The position numbers and the translations under genes are program-made. Shown in pieces: positions 45,308 to 55,316 of a DNA stretch of 64,000 bases. Source of the DNA: Rhytidiadelphus loreus. Lineage: Eukaryota > Streptophyta > Bryopsida > Hypnales > Hylocomiaceae. Where the stretch lies: contig OX344765.1 of the NCBI GenBank assembly GCA_947034895.1, positions 29,021,001 to 29,085,000 on the forward strand, in the 5' to 3' direction. Position 1 is the first letter of the stretch, and each line of letters opens with the position of its first letter. A model generated the notes under the pieces. It worked only from the letters and a program-made list of their open reading frames with translations, did no database searches and had not been told where the DNA came from.

Positions 45308-45800
45308 GTTTAGGGCGACCGCAGGTCATCGACGAAGCAAAAAACACATTTGAATCAGGGCGACTGCGCGTAGGGGGCGACTGCGGGTCAAGGAGGGAGA
45401 CTAATTTTCTGGAAAATGCAAATTCAATCTCCAGTGGGGCGACTACGCGTAGGGGGCGACTGCGGGTCGAAGAGACTTCTTTGTGGGCGACCGCGTGTGC
45501 AAGTTTCGGGATGGTTTAGTTGGTACCCGCGGTCGCCCACGATCCGCAGTCGCCCTTGATGCGCAGTCGCCCATTTCAGCGCTCCAAAAACGCGCAGTCG
45601 CCCATTCCCGCTGTCTTCAGACCCGCAGTCGCCCCTCCTCAAACCCGAAGTCAGATCGAGCGGTCCCGCGGTCGCCCACCCAAGAACACTTCCTGAACCC
45701 GCAGTCTCTCTGCCAAACCCGCAGTCGCCCACCCGCAGTCGCCGTCGCCCACCCGTAGTCGCCCACCCGCAGTCGCCCTCGTCCACCCGCAGTTGCCCCT
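45308..45800. repeat. Right 14-mer arrays, switching to inverse orientation
   Basis: Four to five forward units lie in 45308-45500. From about 45526 to 45795 some 12 units are in the inverse orientation (ACCCGCAGTCGCCC). The outermost array on the right is therefore the mirror image of the outermost array on the left (40815-41180), as expected for subterminal binding sites of a transposon. Confidence 0.8.
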
Positions 45801-45988
45801 ATCCGCACTCTCCTACCCGTACGCGCCCTCCAGTTTGCCAAGTGGATGCCATGTGGCATCCACCTGGAGGGGGGTAATTTCCTGTAAAGTCAAAGGTAAA
45901 TTTGACTTTTCGTGACGTCGCACGGGCTCTACTAGACGTCGCGCGACGTCTGTCTGTCGCGGTGTCGCGCTGTTGCTGCGAACAACCC

Positions 45989-46465
45989 TGGCCGCTTGTA
46001 CATGAGCTAAAGAAGTTGTGGGTCGGTGTACTAGCAGTGGATATGGGCGAGCCTGTGAACACCAATCGCCATTTCAAACTGCGAGGCATTCTAATGTGGA
46101 CCATCCATGATTTTCCTGCATATACATTAATATCAGGACAAACAGGTAAAGGATGTGCTAGATGCCCTATTTGCGGAGACGGCACTGCAGCGCAGCACTC
46201 CACAGAAGTCGGCAAAACCGTTTTCCTAGGTAATCGCAGGTGGCTTCCAAACAACCACAGGTGGAGGGCTGCTCGAGCATCTTTCAACGGTCATCCCAAT
46301 CACGACCCACCTCCACCACGGCAGTCTGGCGAAAAAATCATAAGTCGAGGAGCTTGGAGAGAGTCTTACCTTCAATGTGGAGGAAGGAAAAATGGAGACC
46401 ACGACCCTGTTAAAGCCAATGGTGTAAAGCGAATCAACATTCTCTTCCAGCTACCTTACTGGCAT
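45989..46465 (+). pseudogene. TNP2 exon 2, right part: C-terminal half of Transposase_21
   Basis: The frame resumes after the nested element with PLVHELKKLWVGVLAVD, then FKLRGILMWTIHDFPAY, GCARCPICGDG and FLGNRRWLPNNHRWR. The WTIHDFPAY and CPIC motifs are diagnostic of TNP2. It ends with NILFQLPYWH and a GTAAGT donor. No stop occurs in this part. Confidence 0.85.
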
Positions 46466-46871
46466 GTAAGTTTTTGATTTACAAGGTTCTGCCTTCCCTG
46501 TGCTCTGTAGTAGGATGAAGTCCGTGTTAGGATGCGGTAGTTTTATTACTCATACTATACGTACATAGAAGAGCATGGGCTACGAAGTACAGCGGTGGAC
46601 ATTGAAATCACTCAGTGCTCTAGTATGTACAAATTGGAGTCCGAATTCCAATAGTAGATATGTTTTTAGTGAATGTGATGTAGCAATCATTGGTTGCGCA
46701 AACTTGGAATTCTGTTACCTAGCTACTTCTGATAGATTCCATGGCTGTTTGTTTGTGCTGCCATTATGCATGTATGTGCTCAAAGTTTTTTTCGGAGTGC
46801 TACTGCTTGCTCTTTTTTCTTAAACGTGATGTCACTAATGTTTAACATAATTTTGGGGCGGGTGTTCATAG

Positions 46872-47767
46872 GAATTGCCGGTACGACATCTACTAGACCC
46901 AATGCATTGTGAAAAAAATATCTGTGAAAATCTCATTCGCACTCTATTTGGAGAAACGGATGGGGTGAAGTCCCGTGAAGATATGCGTGCTCGGGGAATA
47001 CGATCTCATTTACATTTGCAACCTCATGCTGATGGTGTCACATTTTTTATGCCTGATGCTCCGTATGTGTTGACAAGAGAAGAAAAAGAGCAATTCTTAT
47101 AGACATTGAAGGCTATAAAGTTCCCTACCAATTATGTGGGTTCTTTGAAGTAGAGATTGGAAGATGGGAAGCTCAGTGGGTTGAAAACGCATGACTTTCA
47201 CATATTATTGGAGCAAGTGCTGCCACTGTGTCTAAGGAACGTCGGTAATCCTGTAGTTGTAGGAGCCATCATGTGAGTGTGTAGAATATTCCGAAAAATT
47301 TGCTCTAAGATCGTGGATTCGCAACAGAAGGTACAAATGATGGAAGACGTTGCTGAAAGCATATGTGCACTAGAGAAAGAGCTTCCTCCATCGGTTTTCG
47401 TAGTGATGATGCATTTGCCCATACACTTGGTGGAGGAACTCTTTCTTTGTGGTCCAGTACACACACGCTGGATGTACCCATTCGAGAGGTACATGAAAGT
47501 GTTGAAGGGGTTCGTGAAAAACAAAGCCAAACCTGAAGGTAGCATTGCTAACGGTTACCTGAGGGAGGAATCCATAGGATTCCTCACAGAATACCTAGCC
47601 GATTACACTCCCACAACGAAGAGGGCATGGGATGAAAACGAGGACTCAATTATGTATGATGAAACCCTGGAAGGTGTGAAACGTGACAGACAAATGTCAG
47701 TGGATTTCCAAAAACTCATCCACGACTTCGTCTTGGACAATGCCGAGCACATGGAGGTCTATCGAAG
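46872..47767 (+). pseudogene. TNP2 exon 3: Transposase_21 end and DUF4218 region
   Basis: The exon starts in phase after an ATAG acceptor with ELPVRHLLDPMHCEKNICEN, followed by KLSGLKTHDFHILLEQVLP, LPPSVFVVMMHLPIHLVEEL and CGPVHTRWMYPFERYMKVLK. NKAKPEGSIANGYLREE closes the region, the typical DUF4218 text. Stops interrupt it at 47100-47102, 47151-47153 and 47274-47276 without loss of frame. The donor GTGCGT follows the Arg-codon start at 47767. Confidence 0.85.
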
Positions 47768-47821
47768 GTGCGTCTCTTTGTTGTCCTCTGATCATGTACA
47801 AACATGTGTTGGAACAAATGC

Positions 47822-49203
47822 CTGAACAATAGTGAATGCATTTATGCTTGCATGGCGCGGCAGTCAAGCTAACTATATGTTAAATTCAGTGAATGAGAAT
47901 GCACAGCGAAGTACACATTAATCTGTCTGCGTTTCTTTGGTTTCTATCGAGTGGTCATGCCTAATAGTTGGTGCCGCGGCTTATACTTAGGTGGGTACAA
48001 TGCAGATGTCATGCTTAGAATTATAGTGTGGGTCGAGATCAACTGAATTCATTTTCCTATAAGGAGTGGTCCTTGAGGACCTGCTTATGGAACGCATAGT
48101 CTACAGTACTGGATTTTCGCCCAGTTTTGCGACATGATTTGCATGAGGAATTTGTAATACCAAAGTGCCTGTTCTGTGAGCAGTGGTTCAGCGAATGGAG
48201 TTCCGTGGAAGGTTAGTAACGGCAGTAGCACTCTGTGACTCTAGTGACAACATATTAGGAGGCCCAATGTGCATGTGTTGCATGTACTTCAGTAGAGTAA
48301 TAGACTGATGCTCTTAGCTGTGGTACAGTAGTTGAATGGATGGAGCAAAAATTCTCTTTTTATGAATCATAGTAATGTAGTGTAGGAACATACCGCGAAG
48401 TGGTGCGCAGGATTGACTATCCTGCAACGACGATGGGTGATTCAGTTGTTCTAATGCTCTGTGCAGTCATAATTTGTAGAAGCACACGCACGACAACAAC
48501 GTTGTGCGATTCTTACAGGAAAACACAGTCATATATATGAAATTCATGTACATTTCGTTTTCGTAGGGTCTTGTGATTTTCATTTTATTCTGAAGTCGCA
48601 TAGGAGGAGTACGGTAGTCGAAGCCCACATACACGAAGTTTCGTTTTTCGTAGTTGCTTGTACTACATCATGTATGTGTACAAGGAAATATTAGTTTATA
48701 GTTCATCTGGTCAAACACAAAGCACTTCTGTGTTCCACAATGTTTCCTTCCAGCTTATACCTAGGCATGATCATCTGAACTTGCTGAAGTCGATGATATG
48801 ACGGACCACAACCCGTGCACATTCAAGTGAGCACATGTGTGCCAATCTATACAAGTTATGTATACTTTTGTAAATCGGTACTTCTCATTTCTATGTTTCT
48901 GAAATGTACTATATATATGTATCGTTCGACACTTCTCCTAGTTTTACAGAGATAGTGATGTAGGATTGTTTCATCCTGACGCTTGAGGTGGAAACAAGTG
49001 AAGCCAAAAATGTAGCAGTGCATGCATGAGCTTTACTGCAATTCAAGAGTACAGCTACCGAAAATGGAAAATGGAATTTGCGAAGTGGACGTCTGAAGAT
49101 TCAGGCAGCTTCTTCTTTCCCGTAGCTACCGAACATATGAAGTAGTCTCCAATATATGATGGAGAACTGACTAGACATCTATAATCCTAACAATCATGCA
49201 AGT
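47822..49203. other. TNP2 intron region, possibly with one short exon
   Basis: The only coding-like piece is at about 48138-48209: LHEEFVIPKCLFCEQWFSEW, after an acceptor-like CCCAG and before GTTAGT. Its phase does not match exon 3 exactly. The rest looks intronic. Confidence 0.35.
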
Positions 49204-50541
49204 TTGCAGAACTGTGGTTCTGAAGAAATAGTAGTTCGTTGTTTACGATGGAGCTCACATTGCACTGGCATTTTCTGCTTTATTATTAAATCGCTCATGG
49301 GAATGCGCAGAACATATGCAGCAGCCGTGACTGAGAGGAATGTGGCCAGAGATATGTATCGCCGTGAGCACCGACGTAGAGGGCGACGTAGTATTTTGGC
49401 CTACCCAGAGAATCTGCAAATGTTACCCGCTTTCTCTTCGCGGGTACTTGAAGAAGTAACACGTGAACAACAAAGAGGCGTCATTGTACCAGCAGATGTT
49501 GTTGACAGTGCTAGAGGTCCTCTGGAGACGGCGGCATCCTACAAGTCCATGTACGCATTTGGGAACCATTTCAGAGTAAGAAGTTCAGAGCAATCGATGA
49601 AAACTTGTGATAGCGGCGTGGCTGCAACGTTCCGACAAGTTTGCCGAAACGGGATTCGTGATGCCAATCAAGTACAAGCAGATGTAGAATATGTTGGTCA
49701 CATAGAGGAGATACTAGAATTGAACTATCGACGTCATTGTGTAGTAGTCCTAGTTTGTGATTTTGTAAAGGCCAATTATCGTGGACAAAATGCCACTATT
49801 AAGAAAGATAAGTGGGGGTTCACATTAGCCAACTATGAGAGAAGGCCGGGTATAGTTTGTAAGGATAGCTTTGCATTTCCTAAGCACTGCGAACAGGTCT
49901 TCTATTGTGATGCCACAGAGGCGCCCGGTTGGAAAATTGTACTCAGAAAAGAAGTGAGAGGTCGGCGTGTGTTGCCAAACAATGAAGACGAAGTGGACGC
50001 TGAATTATTCAACATGGGGGAAGATCAGCAGTTCGAAGGACTGCAGCCACAGATGCAAGTTGTGGAGGGTCCAGAAGCACCTATACGCACAGGTCATGAC
50101 GTACTTCTGCAAGAGGTGCTCGTACCAAGAAGAGCAAGGGCACTTCACGAAAGGGGATTGAATGGAGGAGCAGTGGAGGCTGTCGGCAGAGGTCATACAC
50201 GCTGTCCAAGTTCGGCACATGGTATTCGTGAACATCCTGCACGACGAGGTCGTCCTAGATGCCCACGGCGTGAACCTGCAATCATGGAAGACGTATTTTC
50301 TGATATTACTGAAGACCAACATGGGGACGGAACAAATGTGATTCATGAACAGAACATTGAAAGCAGTGTGCACAGTTTTGGAAGACGTGCACCGGAAGAT
50401 GACATTGCAGAAATGAGGAGGACACGGCCAAGGCTTGAAAGGACCGAACATGTAGTTGCAGGACAATGGCCTCATGAAAACATGGATGACAGTAACAATA
50501 GTACCTCTTCTACAATGTCACCATCCTCAACTTCGGAATAG
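49204..50541 (+). pseudogene. TNP2 C-terminal exon with DUF4216 region
   Basis: A 445-codon open frame without stops. The first part is basic. From about residue 118, YKSMYAFGNHFRVRSSEQ, then KTCDSGVAATFRQ, YVGHIEEILELNYRRHCVVV and KWGFTLANYERRPGIVCKD follow. FPKHCEQVFYCDA, then W-K-I-V-L, completes the match to the DUF4216 region at the C-terminus of CACTA transposases. The tail is acidic then Ser/Thr-rich. The true exon start probably lies at an acceptor between 49204 and 49330. It may be translated as part of TNP2 if upstream exons are spliced to it. Confidence 0.75.
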
Positions 50542-51712
50542 CATATCACAATCTCAGTGTGCAATATTCCGGGCATGGTACGTTTAGCAAAATTACATAA
50601 CTATATTGTCTTTTAAAAATATATTGATTGAGGAAGTCCTGATGTCAACAAAGTAGACGTTGTTGCTGGACTGCTGATGTCAAGGCTGACTTCAGAACGC
50701 TTTCTTTTCATTCAAAATGATGCCTATATTCAGCCTTTATAGGCTTTGTCTTATGTACATGGATAACAATTGTATATACTCTATGTTTCTTAATCTAGTA
50801 CATTGCAAGACTAATTGCCAATCTGAAGTACTGGGAAGTAATACTGACTTCACATTGCGTCAACATTTAAATTTCACTGGAAGATTTTTTGTCATTTGAG
50901 TGACTGCGAGGCACAGCCATTTTGTATTCTATTGTTGCTAATTTACAAGATATGAAGACATTAAGAACTTGATATTTGACAAACCACTGTACTGTGCAGA
51001 TCTACAGTACATCAACCAAGATTTGAAAGAAGTGTAAACCTTGTTTCCTTCTATACGTTCAGTGCCAAATAGTGGAAGAGGACAGAGAACACTGCAGAAA
51101 TTGCGTGGCGGAGCTTTGGACATATTCCTTCGGTAGTAACATGCACCATGAATTACAAGCCATGTACCGCGTGCAGTGAATGATGTCCAGAAGTTACTTT
51201 CTTTTGGAGTGGGCAGAATTTTCATGTTGCGGTAGCCACTACATTTCAAGCATGAATTTGCACATTTGTTTTTGCTTACGAAGTCACTTTAATGTGTAGT
51301 ATATTTGACAAATTTCTTTGCTGTGGATGAAATATTGTTTATAGGCTATTTTCAATGGCGATGACTATAAGAAGCTAGCTTCTTAGTTTTCATGTGCGCA
51401 TCCTATGATGTTCAATTGACCAATGGATGTAGCCGCCATTGGAGCATATACAGGAGAATTTAATTTTCATTTTATAAGAACGGTGAAGCGCACACCTCAT
51501 ACGTCAAAAGTACGCCTCTTTGTATTGAAGTTCTGAGAACTTAATGTACAAGTCAGCAGTGAAATGTGTTGCAACACAAAATCGGTAGCTCATACTTGTA
51601 CTAAATGTACCATGTTGAAAGCTTTACTGAGCTTGCAATGCTTGTAGATGTAAACAGTAATTGAAGAGTATTTTTTCTACGTGTACGTACTCGTCAATTT
51701 CAGACGTTAGAG
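50542..51712. other. Spacer between TNP2 and the next plus-strand gene
   Basis: No coding sequence is recognised. Short frames only. Confidence 0.35.
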
Positions 51713-53502
51713 AATGTTGTCTGAGGAAGATGTCGAAAGCCTATTTGCTGGTGCTTCACTTCATTTGGTTGCAGGTACTTATACAAGAGGAGAAGCATTC
51801 TGTCATTTTCTCTAAGCATGTCCGTGGAAACATTGGAAATGAACAATGTCTATGAAGTGTACATCACTCAACACCTCGGAGAGTTGTACCTACGGGTACG
51901 TATTCTGTTCCGCATCTTTCGACAGAGGCTTGTACTTCCATGATTTTGTACTTGTTGAAATATGTGTAGAGAAAGTAATTCGAAGAACGACAGGAATGAG
52001 AACAGCCCTTGGAACTGAAAGGGTAGCTTGGCATTCTTCGTAGTGTAAATAATGTTTACAACGTCGCTATATTTTGTTTTCCAGTATGGAAGAGGCAGTG
52101 TAGTAGAAGTCAACGTGAAAGCAAATTTCCAAAGCAAAAATGCAAGCACCAAGTGAACAAGGGCCGCCGAAAGTGTGCGAATTCCGTTGGAATGAATTCA
52201 AAGCAGTGGACCAATCTACCGTTTTTGATGCCATACCACAAATGAAAGCACAGGAAGACTTCATTTTCATATATTCAATGTCAAAATGAAGAAGTGAAGT
52301 CTTTGTCATGCACCAGTAGTAGTTTCGAAGGTTGTTGTGGATCCTAACAAATGTACAACACATTTGTGTCACAATTTTATTCACTTCATACGTTCTTGTT
52401 TTTTGAAGTGCAGGATTAATTGAAAGACGTGAAGAAAATTCTAAAGGAAATGTGGCATTGCTTTTGAGTTCAATGGGGTCCATGCATCCTGGAGAGTACC
52501 TTGGACATGGAATTAATAATTCCCCAAGAGTCTTCAAGGTCGACCGTCTTTACAAATCCGTAGACGTAAGTATCACTGAAGTGTAAACCTGCAGTCTAGC
52601 ACTTTTCAGTGAATTTTGCATTATTTCCATGTGACTTGCGGAGGCTACGTCTACTAATCTTTCGAATGAGTAATTCTGAATTGTGTTTTCAGAAAACATA
52701 CTTTCAATGTCAGGTACGTTTGCCTTTTACGAAGTTACGATAGAGTACTGATTCATGTAATTCACTAATTGCATGTTGCTATGCAGAAGTCAATGAAATA
52801 ATGAGTTTCTTTCAGTTTAACTAAGCAGGCAGCGACAGAAGTGATAGTCATGTACATAACAATAAGTTCTAAACTTGATGTAAAGACATCTTTATGGCAC
52901 GTAATGTTTTATACAGGTTGTTGTATAGTATGTTCACTATGTGTATTCGTCTTAGGAGTGCATTGAATGTGCAGCCTATACACTATATCTGAGTCATTAG
53001 AAATAAAAGAACTACATTTTGTCCTCAAGTTCTCTGTAGGTCAATGACAAGGCAGTTCGTTTTCAGGTCCTTCGAAGAACTCTTTGTGGTTCTTCTTGCG
53101 CAAGATTCAAACATCTTCCTTCAGAAGGTACAACAAGAAGCGTTGGCAGAGTTCGAAGCTGCCTACGCCAGTACGTGGAGGCCACGGTTTGCAGATGGAG
53201 GACAACCCAAATTCAAGGTATGAATATCTTGCTAAGTCTAATAGTCCTCATACTTCAGTTCTTTGAATGCCTTATATTTCAAATGTATGAAGCGGCTGAT
53301 TATAGCAATCTATATTGTTTGTCAGTGTACTAATGTTGTATGTACTTACAATCATTGCAATAAAATAACTAAATTATTTTAATTTCCTTCAAGAACCTCT
53401 GAGACTGAACATTGTTTCTGTACTGAAGGATCTAATCAACAGTGTTCGAGAACATGACCAAACGCTCATGCAAGTGAATGCTATGGCAACCCTTGCTGTG
53501 GT
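51713..53502 (+). CDS. Unrecognised multi-exon gene near the right end of the large CACTA element
   Basis: Possible exons with fair splice sites are: 51713-51773 (MLSEEDVESLFAGASLHLVA), about 51819-51895 (METLEMNNVYEVY-like text ending HLGELYLR before GTACGT), 52085-52153 (YGRGSVVEVNVKANFQSKN), 52415-52566 (ERREENSKGNVALLLSSMG ... VFKVDRLYKSVD before GTAAGT), a mini-exon 52693-52713 (KTYFQCQ), 53069-53218 (FEELFVVLLAQDSNIFLQK ... FADGGQPKFK before GTATGA) and 53431-53502 (DLINSVREHDQTLMQVNAMA before GTACGC). The pieces look coding and share orientation. I do not recognise a domain, one stop occurs near 52152, and not all phases agree, so the model is tentative. Confidence 0.35.
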
Positions 53503-54048
53503 ACGCTAGCTAATTGCAAAAGGTCAAGGCATTTCAGAAATCACATTGTTTGATGTACTTCATTGTACATGAAGTACATGGTATATATTAGGGAACATAA
53601 AAAACTAGGATCTGTGGAGAAATAGCAAGTGTTGATGTGCTATGTTTAGTTAGAGCAATGTGGTCGACAGTGCAATAGAGTCCGGGAAAACACTTGAAGT
53701 ACGCTGACATTTGAATTCTAAGGAAGTCCGAATTAAAACGACTTACATTGCACATTATAATGTAATTCAAGAAAATGCATGCGTTAAGTTATTGGATTCT
53801 ACACTTCTGACAAAATTACATGCACAAAGAGTTCAACAAGGTCAGCTTCCTCATGCTACCCTATGCTTGTAACGGTGGAGACTTTTCTTACAATTCCGTC
53901 TGTACATGGCTGATATGTCACAACAGGTTCGACGACAATGAACTCCTGCGGCGTACTGTGTAGCCAACATTTGGATCAGATGACACACATTACACACCAA
54001 TAGCATGCCGTTCTAGGAGTTTCCCATTCTCGCGCCAACATCATCGGT

Positions 54049-54548
54049 TCAGAAAAACCTGCCACTGTTGCCGATGTCGTCCACCACCGAAGAGGATGGA
54101 GTACCGTCACTGCTGCCAACACGGGATATGCTGAAGAAGGATTTGCCTACCAATTCGCAGGTGATGCATTCCCCTAATTTGAAGTTGTGGCACTTTGCAA
54201 ATTGCTTCCAGCCTGCACCGAAAGACACATGTGGATGTTGTTGTATGAAATTCACATAAACATGGACCTTCCAGCGGTGTCTTTCTCCAGCATACAGTAC
54301 CGCAATTGTGTTATTAAATTTGTCTCCATGGGTGCGCACAAACCATGCAGGGACCGTCTGCACAAACAATCTAAGTGTGTGAGTTTCAGGAAGACCGAAG
54401 ACACAAATGGTACATAACTAATGCAAGGTTACCGATGTCAAATGAACGGAAGAGAAATCACCAACGACGTGCAAGACGACTTCTTGATGGTCTTCTGAAA
54501 GGACCATTGCGGAGCAGGAGCAGCTCTTCCAACGTTGCAACCCGGCAT
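54049..54548 (-). CDS. Small B3 DNA-binding-domain protein inside the large CACTA element
   Basis: Exon 1 runs 54548-54462 (29 codons from ATG, containing PQWSFQKTIKKSSCTSL; GTGATT donor). Exon 2 runs 54357-54049 (GTGCAG acceptor, TGA stop), in phase, giving 131 aa. The protein is essentially one B3 domain. F-K-T plus a hydrophobic strand opens it, TVPAWFVRTHGDKF is the first helix region, and NNTIAVL and RHRWKV are strands. VSFGAGWKQFAKCHNFKLGE, then FFSISRV, closes the fold. B3 domains are plant DNA-binding modules, as in the REM/VRN1 and ARF families. No premature stop is seen, unlike TNPA and TNP2 in the same element. It is either a captured host transcription-factor gene or an element-encoded binding protein. 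Exon 1 and the start codon are less certain than exon 2. Confidence 0.65.
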
Positions 54549-55164
54549 TTTCAAATTACTGTGCTACAGGTGAAAAGCAATGTCAAAGATGACAAAGTTC
54601 TAACACCTATGTGCAAAGATAGTACGTTGCTTCTGAGGACTACCAACACTACGAAGTCTCTGCAATGAGAAATTTGCGGGTTCTATAGAAAAAGAGGACG
54701 TTGCTTTACATTTTAGGAAGTACTCATGTAGGCTTACCTGAAGTGGAGGTGCTTGGATTTCCACTTTGAGATCGGATTCTCATTAACGTTCTGTGATCTG
54801 TCATGAATTTGTGGATTAGACTTTTCTGTTTCTCAAATCTTTCCAAATCTTTTTTGCATTTATGTGCAGAAGCAAAGTACAAGAAGGGACAACCAAGCCA
54901 GATCATACATCAAATCAGTGGATGTCAAAATTGACACTTCCATGACTCAGCAATTTCTTTCCAAATAATGCGAAGAACAAACAGTGGAAATGGATTTTGG
55001 TAATTCAATTACCCACCGAATGAGTCCTTCATTAATTCTAGCGGAATAGTCAACCTTTTCAGAAGTCCACTTCTTTAGAAAATAGTCGACATTCACAGTC
55101 ATGAATGACTCACGTTTTTGCAACAGCAGGGCTAGCTTAAAATGACACAGAACTCACTGCAAAT

Positions 55165-55313
55165 ATGGAATAAGCGAGTTGACAGGAAAATAACAAGAAT
55201 TTGACAAACAACATGGAAGTGACACGAAGTCATTGCCACAAGAACAGCTTATTGTCAATTTTCACAATTTCATGTTAAAAGCTTGTCATTTCGGACATGT
55301 TTCCCTTGTAGTG
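55165..55313. repeat. Right subterminal and terminal region of the large CACTA element
   Basis: TTGACA/TTGTCA words occur at about 55175, 55200, 55250 and 55284. The terminal repeat ends CCCTTGTAGTG at 55313, followed by the AAT duplication. Confidence 0.65.
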
Positions 55314-55316
55314 AAT

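Larger units (their letters stand above)
40629..45988. mobile_element. 5.36-kb Mutator-like element nested in TNP2
   Basis: The left end GGGTTGTC and right end GAACAACCC are inverted. About 120-180 bp inward from both, diverged matching text continues: GACGTC palindromes, GTCACGAA-AGTCAA-TTTAC-TTGAC and A-TTACCCC. CAGCCGCTCGCA on the left and TGGCCGCTTGTA on the right are probably one 9-12 bp target duplication that has since gained a few transitions. Removing the insertion joins the TNP2 reading frame at QPL-VHELKKLW. Long inverted repeats and a long duplication point to a Mutator-like element. No transposase is seen. It carries GC-rich 14-mer arrays near both ends in opposite orientation and captured exon-like DNA in the middle. 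Confidence 0.7.
39276..50541 (+). pseudogene. TNP2 transposase gene of the large CACTA element, whole span
   Basis: TNP2 (Transposase_21, followed by DUF4218 and DUF4216 regions) cuts and joins the ends of CACTA elements in the nucleus. Parts visible in order: exon 39276-39452 (GTAAGA donor), exon from 39621 split at 40628/45989 by a nested element and ending 46465 (GTAAGT), exon 46872-47767, possibly a short exon near 48138-48209, and a C-terminal exon ending 50541. Splice sites are good and phases agree through exon 3. In-frame stops are TAG 39711-39713, TAG 47100-47102, TAG 47151-47153 and TGA 47274-47276. No frameshift was found. TNP2 runs rightward while the TNPA-like gene runs leftward, unlike maize En/Spm where both come from one transcript. 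Confidence 0.8.
28494..55313. mobile_element. Very large (26.8 kb) CACTA/En-Spm element
   Basis: The left end CACTACAAGGAGAA and the right end (inverse of CACTACAAGGGAAA) agree inward through TGTCC(A/G)AAATGAC. AAT is duplicated at 28491-28493 and 55314-55316. Both subterminal regions repeat TTGACA/TGTCAA words, and both contain GCTTGTCATTT. Between the ends lie the two gene types that define CACTA elements: a TNPA-like gene on the minus strand and a TNP2 transposase on the plus strand. An unrecognised plus-strand gene and a B3-domain gene on the minus strand follow. TNP2 is split by a nested 5.36-kb element, so the original element was about 21.5 kb. Premature stops in TNPA and TNP2 suggest it is no longer autonomous. 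Confidence 0.8.

Noticed and set aside
43672..45859. Many long frames rich in Gly/Arg/Pro/Ala on both strands
   Set aside because: They are by-products of GC-rich 14-mer repeats that lack stop codons in several frames.
54187..54668. Forward frames opposite the B3 gene
   Set aside because: Their text matches no family, while the minus strand gives a coherent B3 domain with in-phase splice sites.
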